Shown here in pieces: positions 19,110-28,682 of a stretch of DNA of 64,000 bases (position 1 is the stretch's first letter; each line of letters starts with the position of its first letter). This stretch comes from Methylobacterium sp. E-065 (GTDB taxonomy: Bacteria > Pseudomonadota > Alphaproteobacteria > Rhizobiales > Beijerinckiaceae). The notes beneath the pieces were generated by a model. It was not told the origin of the DNA. It was given only the letters and a program-made list of their open reading frames with translations, and did not search any database. The stretch lies in NCBI RefSeq assembly GCF_022829605.1, contig NZ_JAKSYD010000054.1:1-64000 (forward strand), read 5' to 3'. The translations under genes and the position numbers were made by a program.

Positions 19110-20639
19110 GTGACGGACTACATCCGCAAGATCCTCACCGCCCGCGTCTACGACGTGGCGATCGAGAGCCCACTCGATCCGATGCCGCGTATCACGAAGC
19201 GGCTCGGTCGACCGGTGCTGCTGAAGCGCGAGGATCTGCAGCCGGTCTTCTCGTTCAAGCTCCGCGGCGCCTACAACAAGATGTCGGGCCTGAGCCCCGA
19301 GCAGATCGCCCGCGGCGTTGTCTGTGCCTCGGCGGGCAACCACGCTCAGGGCGTCGCGCTCGCCGCCGCAAAGCTCGGGGCGCGGGCCGTGATCGTGATG
19401 CCGCGCACCACGCCGTCGATCAAGGTCGATGCCTGCCGAGCCCGGGGTGCCGAGGTGGTGCTGCATGGCGACGCCTTCGACGAGGCGCTGACCCAGGCCA
19501 AGATCCTCGAAGCCGAGCAGGGCCTGACCTTCCTGCACCCCTTCGACGATCCGGAGGTGATCGCCGGCCAGGGCACGATCGGCAAGGAGATCCTGGAGCA
19601 GCATACCGGACCGATCGAGGCGATCTTCGTGCCGGTGGGCGGCGGCGGGCTCGCCGCCGGCATCGCCACCTTTGTGAAGTACCTGCGCCCGGGCACCAAG
19701 GTGATCGGCGTCGAGCCGGAGGACGCCGCCTGTATGGCCGCAGCGCTGGCCGCCGGGACCCGGGTCAGCCTGCCCACGGTCGGGCTGTTCGCCGACGGCG
19801 TCGCCGTGCGGCAGGCCGGCGAGGAGACCTTCCGGCTCTGCCGCGAGCACCTCGACGAGGTCATCACGGTCGATACCGACGCCATGTGCGCGGCCGTCAA
19901 GGACATCTTCGACGATACCCGCGCGGTGTCGGAGCCCTCCGGCGCGCTGAGCCTCGCCGGCGCCAAGCTCTATGCCGAGCGCGAGGGCGGCGACGGAACG
20001 CTGATCGCCATCTCGTCGGGGGCCAATCTCAACTTCGACCGTCTGCGCCACATCGCCGAGCGGGCGGAGATCGGCGAGCAGCGGGAGGTTTTGATCGGCG
20101 TCACGATCCCCGAGCGGCCCGGCGCTTACCGGGCCTTCATCAATGCCCTGGGGCCGCGCGCCGTCACCGAGTTCAACTATCGCCACGCTCCGGGTGCCGA
20201 GGCGCAGATCTTCGTTGGTATCAACGTCACCGGCGGCAGGCACGAGAAGCAGGCGCTGATCGGCTCCCTGCGCGAGGCCGGCTACCGCGTCCTCGACATG
20301 AGCGACAACGAGATGGCCAAGGTCCATGTCCGCTACATGGTGGGCGGCCGGGCCGTTGGCGTCGCGCACGAGCGGCTGTTCCGCTTCCAGTTCCCGGAGC
20401 GGCCCGGCGCGCTGATGAAGTTCCTCGACGTGCTGGGGCCCGACTTCGACATCACGCTGTTCCACTACCGCAATCACGGTGCGGATTATGGCCGCGTGCT
20501 GGCCGGCATCGCAGTCCCCCCGGGCGAGCGGGCGCGGTTCGATGCGGTCATCGAGGCGCTAGGATACCCGGCCACCGACGAGACCGAGAACCCGGCCTAC
20601 CGTCTGTTCCTCGACGGCGAGATGGCCGGGGCTGCGTGA
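19110..20639 (+). CDS. ilvA: Threonine ammonia-lyase, biosynthetic type
   Basis: PLP enzyme converting threonine to 2-oxobutanoate, the first step to isoleucine. The PLP lysine is K50 in FSFKLRGAYNK; the phosphate-binding glycine loop is VPVGGGGLAAG. The C-terminal third contains two ACT-like regulatory domains (PERPGAYRAFINAL and PERPGALMKFLDVL), the mark of the isoleucine-inhibited biosynthetic enzyme rather than the short catabolic form. GTG 19110 gives 509 residues; GTG 19086 is an alternative. It is probably transcribed alone. Confidence 0.95.
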   Translation: MTDYIRKILTARVYDVAIESPLDPMPRITKRLGRPVLLKREDLQPVFSFKLRGAYNKMSGLSPEQIARGVVCASAGNHAQGVALAAAKLGARAVIVMPRTTPSIKVDACRARGAEVVLHGDAFDEALTQAKILEAEQGLTFLHPFDDPEVIAGQGTIGKEILEQHTGPIEAIFVPVGGGGLAAGIATFVKYLRPGTKVIGVEPEDAACMAAALAAGTRVSLPTVGLFADGVAVRQAGEETFRLCREHLDEVITVDTDAMCAAVKDIFDDTRAVSEPSGALSLAGAKLYAEREGGDGTLIAISSGANLNFDRLRHIAERAEIGEQREVLIGVTIPERPGAYRAFINALGPRAVTEFNYRHAPGAEAQIFVGINVTGGRHEKQALIGSLREAGYRVLDMSDNEMAKVHVRYMVGGRAVGVAHERLFRFQFPERPGALMKFLDVLGPDFDITLFHYRNHGADYGRVLAGIAVPPGERARFDAVIEALGYPATDETENPAYRLFLDGEMAGAA

Positions 20640-20652
20640 GGCTGGGCCCAGT

Positions 20653-21330
20653 CTATTCGGACGCGTCCTCCACCGCAGTCACGTCCGGCATGGCCCGGAG
20701 CTTCTCGGCGATCGCCGCGACGCTCGTCCGCGAAAGTCGCACGAAAGTGACCGTAACGTCGTCGAAATCCGGGTTCGCGCTGGGGCGGACCGTGAAGGTC
20801 CGCACCCGGGAGGTGCGCTCGCCCGTCGCCATCTGAAGGGTGTCGATCGACAACCTGCCCGCGCGTGCAGTCAGCCGGAGCGTCCGCGCCCGCATCCGGT
20901 CGCGCCATCGCTCCTCGAACGGCTTCACACCGGCCAGGATGCCGACGATCAGCGCCGTCGTGGCGATGGCCGGCACGTAGAGCCCGCTGCCGATCGCGAG
21001 GCCGATCGCGGCCACGCCCCAGAGGCTCGCCGCCGTGGTGAGCCCCTTCACCACCTCGCCGCGCAGCAGGATCGTCCCCGCCCCCAGGAAGCCGATCCCC
21101 GACACGACCTGGGCCGCGATACGGGACGGATCGAGCACGACATGCTCGGTGCCCAGCACGTCGCCGAAGCCGAAGGCCGAGACCAGCATGATCAGGCAGG
21201 AGCCGACGCAGACCAGCATGTGGGTCCGCAGGCCTGCCGCCCAGAGCAGCCGCTCGCGTTCGAGGCCAATCACGCTGCCGAACAGGGCCGCCAGCGCCAG
21301 CCGCGCCACCATCTCACCGTTGCCGATCAC
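20653..21330 (-). CDS. MgtC/SapB-family membrane protein
   Basis: 225 residues with four to five N-terminal helices containing the family pattern LFGSVIGLERE, LRTHMLVCVGSCLIML and GIGFLGAGTILLRG, followed by a soluble ACT-like C-terminal domain. MgtC proteins are tied to growth at low magnesium and, in pathogens, to control of F1Fo ATP synthase; which applies here is not known. GTG 21330 has GGAGCGGG upstream. It is convergent with ilvA. Confidence 0.88.
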   Translation of the reverse strand: MIGNGEMVARLALAALFGSVIGLERERLLWAAGLRTHMLVCVGSCLIMLVSAFGFGDVLGTEHVVLDPSRIAAQVVSGIGFLGAGTILLRGEVVKGLTTAASLWGVAAIGLAIGSGLYVPAIATTALIVGILAGVKPFEERWRDRMRARTLRLTARAGRLSIDTLQMATGERTSRVRTFTVRPSANPDFDDVTVTFVRLSRTSVAAIAEKLRAMPDVTAVEDASE

Positions 21331-21394
21331 GACCCGCTCCGCTCATCCGCGTAATGCGGAATGAGCCGATCCTGGACGATGATGAGCCGACTTA

Positions 21395-22336
21395 TCAACT
21401 GGTTCCCAGCGCCGCCTTCTCGACCTCGTAGGCGGCCCGCACGACATCCGGCCCGTAGGCGCGCTCCAGGCGGCGGACGGTGAAGTGGGCCCGCGCCGTG
21501 GCCTGAAAGTGGTTCATGAAGGCGGTGTTGACCGCTGCCCCGCCGAACGCCCCGAGGATCGGCACCGCCTGCGCGGCAACTTTCTGCGATACGACGATGC
21601 CGAAGCGGGCCGCGATCTGCGCGGTGAAGCGGATCAGCGCGGGGGCCGACTGGTCGAGAAGGGTCTTGCTGCCGGCGTAGCGCGCGGCCTCCGCCAGGGT
21701 CTTGGCCAGGGCTGCGCGGACCGCGAAGTAGCCGCTCTCGGTGAGCGCCGAACCCGCCTCCGTGACCGCCGGCGCCCGGCCGCCCAGGGCGAAGACCTGC
21801 ACGCAGGCCAGCGCGCCTTCGGGCGTTTCCAGATCCTCGCCCGCCTCACGGGCGATCTCGGCGATCGAGCGGAGCATCAGCGTTGTCGAGACCGGCAGTT
21901 CGACCGCCAGGGTCGAGAGGCCGAACGCGCCGCCGATGGCGCCGGACAGCGCGGCATAGGCCTTGTGCTTGGCGTCGCCCGAACCGAGGAGCCGCGTGAT
22001 CCGACTCTCGGCCTTGGCGGTCGCCGTCCCGAGTGTCTCGCCCCCAGTCGCCGGCGCGAGTTCCGTGCGGGGCAGCGTCGCCAGCGCGACCCGGAGGGCG
22101 CCGCGCATGGCGGCCTCGGTGCTGCGGCTCACCACCTCGGTTACGGGTGCCGGCAGCGAGCGTCCGATGATGTCCAGCGGCGCCCCGGCGGCTGCGGAAA
22201 GGCGGGCGGCGAGGCTCGGCCGTTCCAGGGCCTGCACGGCCCGGCGCAGGGCGGCGAGATCCGCCTCGCTCAGCATCGTCTCGCCGGTCACCGTCGGCAG
22301 CGTCGTATCGGCGCGGGAAATATCGGTCGTGGTCAT
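21395..22336 (-). CDS. EcsC-family protein
   Basis: 313 residues resembling the EcsC family, a group of unknown function named from the Bacillus ecs locus. Visible traits are the alanine-rich helices around ALSGAIGGAFGLSTLAVELP, the ALACVQVFALGG segment and the GAFGGAAVNTAFMNHFQ segment before the C-terminus. There is no signal peptide, though some helices are amphipathic or weakly hydrophobic, so it may be membrane-associated. It lies 64 bases from mgtC and 25 bases from ampG, all on the minus strand, so one transcript is possible. Confidence 0.72.
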   Translation of the reverse strand: MTTTDISRADTTLPTVTGETMLSEADLAALRRAVQALERPSLAARLSAAAGAPLDIIGRSLPAPVTEVVSRSTEAAMRGALRVALATLPRTELAPATGGETLGTATAKAESRITRLLGSGDAKHKAYAALSGAIGGAFGLSTLAVELPVSTTLMLRSIAEIAREAGEDLETPEGALACVQVFALGGRAPAVTEAGSALTESGYFAVRAALAKTLAEAARYAGSKTLLDQSAPALIRFTAQIAARFGIVVSQKVAAQAVPILGAFGGAAVNTAFMNHFQATARAHFTVRRLERAYGPDVVRAAYEVEKAALGTS

Positions 22337-22361
22337 CCAAGGATCCCTGGATCTGTTCCGG

Positions 22362-23750
22362 TCACACGGCCCCCGGGGCGCGCGCCGTGGAAGGAAGTTC
22401 TGCGCCCGTCGCGCGGTTCCCCACCGCGTTCGGCCCCGGTGCTAACGGAGCCTCCGCGGCCGTTCTGCCGCTGCGACGACCGACGGCGAGGCACAGTGCC
22501 AGCACCGGAATGCCGACCAGCGATGTCAGCACGAAGAAGGCCGGGTAGCCGATGGCCGCGACGATGAAGCCCGAGGCCCCCGCGATCAGCTTGCCGGGCA
22601 GCGCGTAGAGCGAGGAGAACAGCGCGTATTGCGTTGCCGCGTAGGCCGGGCTGGTGAGACTCGACATGAAGGCGATGAGCACGATGCCCGCGAAGGAGCC
22701 GCAGAAGTTCTCGATCGAGATGGCCACCGTCAAGCGCCAGAGCTCCGGGGCGCCGGCCGAGAGCCACGCGAAGGCGAGGTGCGAGGCGGCCGCCAGGAAG
22801 GCGCCTAGCAGCAGCGTCGGGAACAGGCCGAGCCGCGCGAGCGCCCAGCCCCCCGCGAAGCCGCCCGCGATTCCGACCCAGATGCCGTAGAGCTTGGTGA
22901 CGGTCGCGATTTCCTTGAGGTCGAAACCGAGCGTCCGGTAGAGCGGGCTCGCCATCACCCCCGAGAGGAAGTCCGGCAGGCGGAATAGCGCCACGAGCAG
23001 CAGGATGCCCCACAGGGCGTTCCCGAAGCGGCCGTGCAGCTCGATCAGCGGTTCCAGCACGGCACGGCGCATCGACCAGAGCCGCGAATGGCCGGGCGTG
23101 TTGGCCACGGTCGCCCGGTGGGCATCGAAGGCGGGCGCCAGCAGAGCGGCCCCCATGCCGACCAGCATGAGCGCGGCCATGATCAGGTAGGCCAGCGTCC
23201 AGCCCCCGGACGCGGCGATGAACAGCGCGCCGGCGCCCGCGGTGATCAGCCCGAGGCGGTAGCCGAGGTTCGATGTCGCCGCCAGGATGCCCTGGAAGTC
23301 GCTGCCGGCGGCGTCGATGCGCCAGCCGTCGATGACCACGTCCTGGCTCGCCGCGCAGAACGCGACCAGGAAGGCCCCGAACCCGAGCAGCGCGAGGTTG
23401 GTCTTCGGATCGGAGAAGGCCATCAGGACGAGGCAAATCGCGACGGCGGCCTGCGTCGTCACCATCCAGGCCCGGCGGCGACCCAGCCGCGCGCCCAGGA
23501 CCGGTACGTTTAGGCGGTCGATCGCCGGCGCCCAGAGGAACTTCAGCGAGTAGGGCAGCGCCACGTAGCTGAAGAGCCCGATGGCGCGCACGTCGATGTC
23601 CGAGAAGGCGAGCCGGAGCGTGAAGGTCCCCAGCACCAGCAGCAGCGGCAGGCCCGATGAGAATCCGAGCGCGAGCATCAGGATAATGCGCCGATCCTCC
23701 ACGATGTCGCGGAGACGGAAGCGGCGCATAGCCTGTGGCTGGTTGCCCAT
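22362..23750 (-). CDS. ampG: AmpG-like muropeptide transporter (MFS)
   Basis: Inner-membrane permease, 462 residues with about 12-14 helices, of the AmpG type that imports anhydro-muropeptides for cell-wall recycling. Recognisable segments are GFSSGLPLLLVLGTFTLRLA, YSLKFLWAPAIDRL and AASQDVVIDGWRIDA. I chose ATG 23750 because AGGAG lies nine bases upstream; ATG 23774 would add eight residues. It is divergent from the LOV kinase gene, with 198 bases between. Confidence 0.86.
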   Translation of the reverse strand: MGNQPQAMRRFRLRDIVEDRRIILMLALGFSSGLPLLLVLGTFTLRLAFSDIDVRAIGLFSYVALPYSLKFLWAPAIDRLNVPVLGARLGRRRAWMVTTQAAVAICLVLMAFSDPKTNLALLGFGAFLVAFCAASQDVVIDGWRIDAAGSDFQGILAATSNLGYRLGLITAGAGALFIAASGGWTLAYLIMAALMLVGMGAALLAPAFDAHRATVANTPGHSRLWSMRRAVLEPLIELHGRFGNALWGILLLVALFRLPDFLSGVMASPLYRTLGFDLKEIATVTKLYGIWVGIAGGFAGGWALARLGLFPTLLLGAFLAAASHLAFAWLSAGAPELWRLTVAISIENFCGSFAGIVLIAFMSSLTSPAYAATQYALFSSLYALPGKLIAGASGFIVAAIGYPAFFVLTSLVGIPVLALCLAVGRRSGRTAAEAPLAPGPNAVGNRATGAELPSTARAPGAV

Positions 23751-23845
23751 GGCATGGAACTCCTGAGCCTTCATGGCCTTGATCCCGCGAAATCGTGGCA
23801 ACTGTGCGCCGCGGTGATGCTCGCTGGATTGTGATGCAGGTCGCC

Positions 23846-23859
23846 TCGATCTTGATCGA
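23846..23859. promoter_or_regulatory. Inverted repeat between ampG and the LOV kinase
   Basis: A 14-base perfect palindrome with a 2-base centre, TCGATC-TT-GATCGA, lies in the divergent promoter region. It may be a regulator site for either gene, but no partner protein can be named. Confidence 0.25.
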
Positions 23860-23948
23860 AGCTTGGTTAACGCAATCTCCATGCACCGTGGATCGGGGCT
23901 GGGAGCTATGGGACGGACGCGTCGCGTTACACAGTGTGGAATGATGCG

Positions 23949-25025
23949 GTGAGTGCCCGATCGGAGCCCACTCCGCCACCCGCGATGCTGGTCGATGCTT
24001 TCGCACGCAGCCTGTCGCCGATGGTGATCACCGACGCCCGCGCACCCGATAACCCGGTCGCCTGGGCCAACGATGCTTTCCTCCAGGCCACTGGCTACGA
24101 CGCGACGGAGGTCGTCGGGCGCAATTGCCGCATGCTCCAGGGGCCGGGCACCGATCGGGCAACGGTTGAGCGGATTCGCGCGGCCGTCGAGGCGGCCGAG
24201 CCGATTTCCGTCGAGCTGCTCAATTACCGGAAGAATGGCACGGCGTTCTGGAACGCCATGACGATCACGCCGGTGAGCGACGCGCAGGGTGTGGCGTTCT
24301 ACTATGCCGCCCAGGCGGACATGACCCCCACCCACCAGCTCGAAGACACGATGCGGGGCACCAACGACGAGCTCGAGCGTCTCGTCGATGCCCGCACGCA
24401 CGCCCTGACCGCTGCGCTGGAGCAGAAGACCGCGCTGCTGCACGAGGTCGATCACCGGGTGAAGAACAATCTTCAGGTGATCTCCTCACTGATGCTTCTG
24501 AAGGCCCGCCGCACGCCGGAGGGCGAGGCGCGCGACGCGCTCCAGGGCATGGCGGAGCGCATCGGGGCGCTGTCGACGGCGCACCGGCTGCTCTACTCGG
24601 AGGGGGACTGCGCCCATTTCAATCTCGGCGAGTTCGCGTCCGAATTCCTGTCCGACATGAATGCGGGCCTCGACCCTGAGCGGCATCGGATCGAGGCCGA
24701 CGTGGAGTCGATCTCGGTGGCGGCCGCGATGGCGGCGCCGCTGGCTCTGCTGATCCACGAACTCACCGCTAACGCCCTGCGCCATGCCTTCCCGGACGCA
24801 CGAGAGGGACGGGTGTCGATCGCCGCGAAGCGGACCGAGCGAGGGATGCATCTGACGATTCGGGACGACGGGGTCGGCCTCGCGGCGGCGCCGCCGAACC
24901 CGGCGGGTTTCGGGCGCAATCTCGTGGAAATGGTGGTGCGGCAGATGCGTGGAACCATCGCCTGGATGGATGCCGTGCCGGGCACAACCGTCGAGATCGA
25001 CATCCCGCTGCAGACGGCGTCTTGA
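23949..25025 (+). CDS. LOV-domain (blue-light) histidine kinase, HisKA_2/HWE type
   Basis: Predicted soluble photoreceptor kinase, 358 residues from GTG 23949 (GTG 23934 possible). The N-terminal PAS domain is a full LOV domain: the photo-adduct cysteine is C60 in GRNCRMLQGPGTD, the flavin-contacting asparagines are N92 (NYRKNGT) and N102 (FWNAMTITPV), and the signal-switch glutamine is Q122 (FYYAAQADMT). A short coiled coil leads to the phospho-acceptor helix HEVDHRVKNNLQVISS with H169, then an ATPase domain (HELTANALRHAF, IRDDGVGLA). No membrane segment is seen. All residues needed for photochemistry and phosphotransfer are present. A response regulator follows on the same strand. Confidence 0.92.
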   Translation: MSARSEPTPPPAMLVDAFARSLSPMVITDARAPDNPVAWANDAFLQATGYDATEVVGRNCRMLQGPGTDRATVERIRAAVEAAEPISVELLNYRKNGTAFWNAMTITPVSDAQGVAFYYAAQADMTPTHQLEDTMRGTNDELERLVDARTHALTAALEQKTALLHEVDHRVKNNLQVISSLMLLKARRTPEGEARDALQGMAERIGALSTAHRLLYSEGDCAHFNLGEFASEFLSDMNAGLDPERHRIEADVESISVAAAMAAPLALLIHELTANALRHAFPDAREGRVSIAAKRTERGMHLTIRDDGVGLAAAPPNPAGFGRNLVEMVVRQMRGTIAWMDAVPGTTVEIDIPLQTAS

Positions 25026-25093
25026 GTATTCGGCGCCAACACTCCACGCTCGCCGAAGCGTGTGCGATCGAGGCGTCGGAGCACGGAGACGGG

Positions 25094-25525
25094 ATGGGGA
25101 CCGGAAACGCCGGGGCCGCGCTTCGTATCCTCGTGGTCGAGGACGAGGCACTGATCGCCCTGGAGCTCGAGTGCCTGCTGGACGATCTCGGGCATGTCAC
25201 GGTGGGCATCGCTGGAACCTCTGCCGAGGCGATCGCGCTCGGCCGCTCCATGGCGCCCGACGTCGCCCTGGTGGATATTCATCTCGTTGACGGCCCGACC
25301 GGAGTCGATGTCGCTCGTGCGCTCTCGGAGGACCGGCGCACCACCGTGGTGTTCATGACGGCCAACGCGAAGCGGATTCCGACGGATTTCGCGGGCGCCA
25401 TCGGGGTGATCGCCAAGCCGTATTCCGAGCGGGTGGTGGCCAGTACCCTCGACTACGTGGCGGAACGGCGCGCCGGCCGGAGCGGAGAGGTCTGCCCGGA
25501 CGGATTTTTGCCGGCGCCAGGGTGA
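25094..25525 (+). CDS. Single-domain response regulator
   Basis: Receiver domain without an output domain, 143 residues. The acidic pocket is in VVEDEAL, the phospho-acceptor is D61 in VALVDIHLVDG, and the conserved lysine is in IAKPYSE. ATG 25094 has GGAG five bases upstream. A TTG at 25022 overlapping the kinase stop would add 24 unstructured residues, and either way the gene is coupled to the LOV kinase and is its likely partner. As a stand-alone receiver it must act through protein contact or by passing phosphate on. Confidence 0.88.
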   Translation: MGTGNAGAALRILVVEDEALIALELECLLDDLGHVTVGIAGTSAEAIALGRSMAPDVALVDIHLVDGPTGVDVARALSEDRRTTVVFMTANAKRIPTDFAGAIGVIAKPYSERVVASTLDYVAERRAGRSGEVCPDGFLPAPG

Positions 25526-25627
25526 GGTTTTCTGGGTTTATGGCAGGCCATCCTCTTATCCTCAGCGAAGGCCGTGCTTTTCACGCATCTCTCACGGACA
25601 TCGACGCTGGCGGCAGAGCGCGACAGG

Positions 25628-25769
25628 CCCCCTCTCCCGTGCGGGAGAGGGTTGGGGTGAGGGGCGAGAACTCGCAGGATAAGGCAAGAAATCGATGCGC
25701 CGACAGGGCGCGCGTCGTTTTGCGACTTCGCGACCCTCACCCCGTCCCTCTCCCAACCGGGAAAGGGGG
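25628..25769. repeat. Inverted pair of REP-like GC hairpin elements
   Basis: Fills most of the 356-base gap between the convergent response regulator and mutS. Copy A (25628-25664) is a perfect hairpin CCCTCTCCC-GTGC-GGGAGAGGG followed by TTGGGGTGAGGG. Copy B (25734-25769) is the same unit in the opposite orientation (CCCTCACCCC..., then CCCTCTCCC-AACC-GGGAAAGGG with one mismatch). The pair can fold into one large stem. No gene is seen elsewhere in the gap. Confidence 0.8.
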
Positions 25770-25881
25770 ACTTGCGCTCGATTTTGAACCGGGGTGACCG
25801 GTCCTGATGGCTTAATCCGCAAGCCCGGAGAGGGTGAAGAAAAGACGCGGCGCCGTCTGAGCCTCCTTCGACATCCGCACC

Positions 25882-28596
25882 TCACCCCCGCCCAACGCGC
25901 TCCCGCTTGAGCCGATAGAGCGCGTCCAGCGCCTCCCGGGGCGTCAACGCATCCGGATCGATGGCGTCGAGGAGCGCCCCGAGTGGATCTTCGGGCTGGG
26001 GCTCCGGCGGCGGGGGTGGTGCGAGGGCGGCGAAGAGCGGCAGGTCGTCGATCCGGGCGCGGGCCGGGCGGCCGCGCTCCGCCTTCTCCAGGCTCTTGAG
26101 GATCGCCCCGGCCCGCGCCACGACGCTGCCGGGCAGGCCGGCAAGCCGCGCCACTTGCAATCCATAGCTGCGCTCGGCCACACCGGCCACCACCTCGTGT
26201 AGGAACACGACGCCGTCCCGGTGCTCGGCGACCTTCAGTGTCGCGTTCTCCAGCCGGGCGAGGCGGTCGCCCAGCGCGGTCAGCTCGTGGAAATGCGTGG
26301 CGAACAGCGCCCGGCAGGCGTTCACCTCGTGCAAATGCTCCAGGCAGGCCCAGGCGATGGACAGGCCATCGAAGGTCGCCGTGCCGCGGCCGATCTCGTC
26401 GAGGATCACCAGGGAGCGGCGGGTGGCCTGATTTAAAATCGCGGCGGTCTCGACCATCTCGACCATGAAGGTCGATTGCCCGCGGGCGAGATCGTCTGCC
26501 GCGCCGACCCGGGAAAACAGCCGGTCGATCCGGCCGATCCGCGCCTCCGCGGCCGGCACGAAGGCCCCCATCTGGGCCAGTACCGCGATCAGCGCGTTCT
26601 GGCGCAGGAAGGTCGACTTGCCGCCCATGTTGGGGCCGGTGATCAGCCGGATCCGGCCCCGTGTGTCGCCCGAGAGATCGCATTCGTTGGCGATGAACGG
26701 CTCGCCCGCCCGGCGCAAAGCCGCTTCGACCACCGGATGGCGCCCGCCGACCACGACGAAGCTCAGGGAATCGTCCACGACGGGCCGGCGCCAGTCGAGC
26801 TCGACCGCCAGTTCGGCATGGCTCGCCGCCACGTCGAGACCGGCCAGCGCCTCCGCCACCTCCGCGATGCTCTCGGACTGTGCGAGCACGCGCGCCGCGA
26901 GATCGTCGAAGACGGCCGCTTCGAGGCCGAGCGCCCGGTCGGAGGCCCCCGAGATCTTGGATTCGAGGCCTCCCAGCTCGACGCTGGTGAAGCGCATGGC
27001 GTCGACCATTGTCTGACGATGGACGAACTCGTTCTGGAGACCCTTCAGACAAGCCTCGCCGATGGATTGCGGGACCTCGATGAAATAGCCGAGCAGGTTG
27101 TTGTGCTTGATGCGCAAGGTCCGGCACCCGGTCTGCTCGGCGTAGCGGGCCTGAAGGGCGGCGATGACCTTGCGGGAATCCTGGCCGAGCGTCCGGGCCT
27201 CGTCGATCTCAGGGTGATAGCCGGCGCGCACAAATCCGCCGTCCCGGCGGTTCAGGGGAAGCTCGTCGGCGAGCGCGGCCGACAGCGTGGCGATCAACGC
27301 CGCGTCGGCTCGCGCCAGATGGTCGGCCAGACGGGCGAGATCCCCGGGCAGGTCCGGCGTGGCCAAGAGGCGTGCACCAAGATCCGCCGCGACGGCCAGA
27401 CCTGCGCCGATGGCGGCAAGGTCCCGTGGCCCGGCGCGTCCGAGGCCGGTGCGCGACAGGGCGCGGGCGAGGTCGGGCGCCCGGGCGAGCGCATCGCGCA
27501 GGCCGGCACGTTGGGGGCCGTTCTCGGCGAGGTGCGCCACCGCTTCGTGCCGCCGGGCGATAGCTTCGAGGTCGGTCAGCGGGCCCGCGAGGTGCTCGGC
27601 GAGCAACCGTGCCCCGTTGGCTGTCACGGTGCGGTCGATCGTTGCGAGCAGGCTTCCCGTTCGCTCCCCCGACAGGGTGCGGGTGAGTTCGAGATTGGCC
27701 CGGGTGGCCGCATCGATGGCGAGCGTCGCACCGGCATCCTCCCGGGTCGGGACCGCCAGGGTCGGGCGGGCCGCGAGCTGCGTGCGCGCGATGTAAAGGA
27801 GCGCGGCCCCGGCCGCCGCAATTTCGGCGCGGGTGAACTGGCCGAAGCCCTCCAGGGTCGTGACGCCGTACTGCTCGCGCAGGCGCCGCTCGGCGGCGGC
27901 AGGCTCCAGCTCCGCCTGCGCCAAGGGGACGATCGCGGCGCGGCTCTCCTGCCAGATCCGCGCCAGCGCCGGATCTGCGTGGATCGCCTCCGACAGCACG
28001 ATCTCCCGCGGGTCGTGGCGGGCAATGGCGCCAATCAGGTCGCCGGCCGGAACTTCGCTCAAGGAGAAGCGGCCGGTCGAAATATCGACCGCGGCAAGCC
28101 CGTAGGCGACCGCGCCCTCCCCCGTCTTGCGACGTCCGATCGCCAGCAGGAGGTTGGCCTGGGCCGGATCGAGCAGACGGTCCTCGGTGATCGTCCCGGG
28201 GGTGACGAGGCGCACGACCTCCCGGCGCACCACCGATTTCGGGCCGCGCTTCTTGGCCTCGGCGGGATCCTCGGTCTGCTCGCAGACCGCCACCCGATGC
28301 CCGAGGGCGATGAGGCGGTTGAGGTAGTCGTCGGAGCGCTCGACCGGCACGCCGCACATCGGGATCTCACCGCCCGCATGCTTGCCGCGCTTTGTCAGCA
28401 CAATGCCCAGCGCCCGGGAGGCGATCTCCGCATCCTCGAAGAACAGCTCGTAGAAGTCGCCCATCCGGTAGAACAGCAGGCAGTCCGGATTGGCGGCCTT
28501 GATCTCGATGTACTGCGCCATCATCGGCGTAGCGCCGACTGGATCGAGGCCCGGGGCGGGCGGTAGCTCTGCGGGGCGGACGGCGGTTCGGGCCAT
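25882..28596 (-). CDS. mutS: DNA mismatch repair protein MutS
   Basis: Mismatch-recognising ATPase, 904 residues with all MutS domains. The N-terminal mismatch-binding part has the family [15 protein letters not shown] motif (mismatch wedge Phe region). The middle connector/lever is present, and the C-terminal ATPase has Walker [15 protein letters not shown] with K660 and a Walker B-type [16 protein letters not shown]. The C-terminal region is proline-rich, then ends in a short dimerisation-like helix. It is convergent with the response regulator gene, and 86 bases separate its start from the upstream His-rich gene, which is also on the minus strand. Confidence 0.97.
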   Translation of the reverse strand: MARTAVRPAELPPAPGLDPVGATPMMAQYIEIKAANPDCLLFYRMGDFYELFFEDAEIASRALGIVLTKRGKHAGGEIPMCGVPVERSDDYLNRLIALGHRVAVCEQTEDPAEAKKRGPKSVVRREVVRLVTPGTITEDRLLDPAQANLLLAIGRRKTGEGAVAYGLAAVDISTGRFSLSEVPAGDLIGAIARHDPREIVLSEAIHADPALARIWQESRAAIVPLAQAELEPAAAERRLREQYGVTTLEGFGQFTRAEIAAAGAALLYIARTQLAARPTLAVPTREDAGATLAIDAATRANLELTRTLSGERTGSLLATIDRTVTANGARLLAEHLAGPLTDLEAIARRHEAVAHLAENGPQRAGLRDALARAPDLARALSRTGLGRAGPRDLAAIGAGLAVAADLGARLLATPDLPGDLARLADHLARADAALIATLSAALADELPLNRRDGGFVRAGYHPEIDEARTLGQDSRKVIAALQARYAEQTGCRTLRIKHNNLLGYFIEVPQSIGEACLKGLQNEFVHRQTMVDAMRFTSVELGGLESKISGASDRALGLEAAVFDDLAARVLAQSESIAEVAEALAGLDVAASHAELAVELDWRRPVVDDSLSFVVVGGRHPVVEAALRRAGEPFIANECDLSGDTRGRIRLITGPNMGGKSTFLRQNALIAVLAQMGAFVPAAEARIGRIDRLFSRVGAADDLARGQSTFMVEMVETAAILNQATRRSLVILDEIGRGTATFDGLSIAWACLEHLHEVNACRALFATHFHELTALGDRLARLENATLKVAEHRDGVVFLHEVVAGVAERSYGLQVARLAGLPGSVVARAGAILKSLEKAERGRPARARIDDLPLFAALAPPPPPEPQPEDPLGALLDAIDPDALTPREALDALYRLKRERVGRG

Positions 28597-28682
28597 GGCG
28601 CGTCTTAGCAGAGCGCAGCTCGCGAATCAGGAGCCGCGCACCGCCGCGGCTGGGGAGAAGCCGCGGCGGCAGTGGATGGCGC

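Noticed and set aside
22362..24455. A longer ampG reading frame extending through the LOV kinase promoter.
   Set aside because: The extension is antisense to the LOV kinase, and an AGGAG site precedes ATG 23750.
26476..28566. A plus-strand open frame of 696 codons opposite mutS.
   Set aside because: Antisense of a clear mutS gene with no domain, ribosome-binding site or complex sequence; typical for high-GC DNA.
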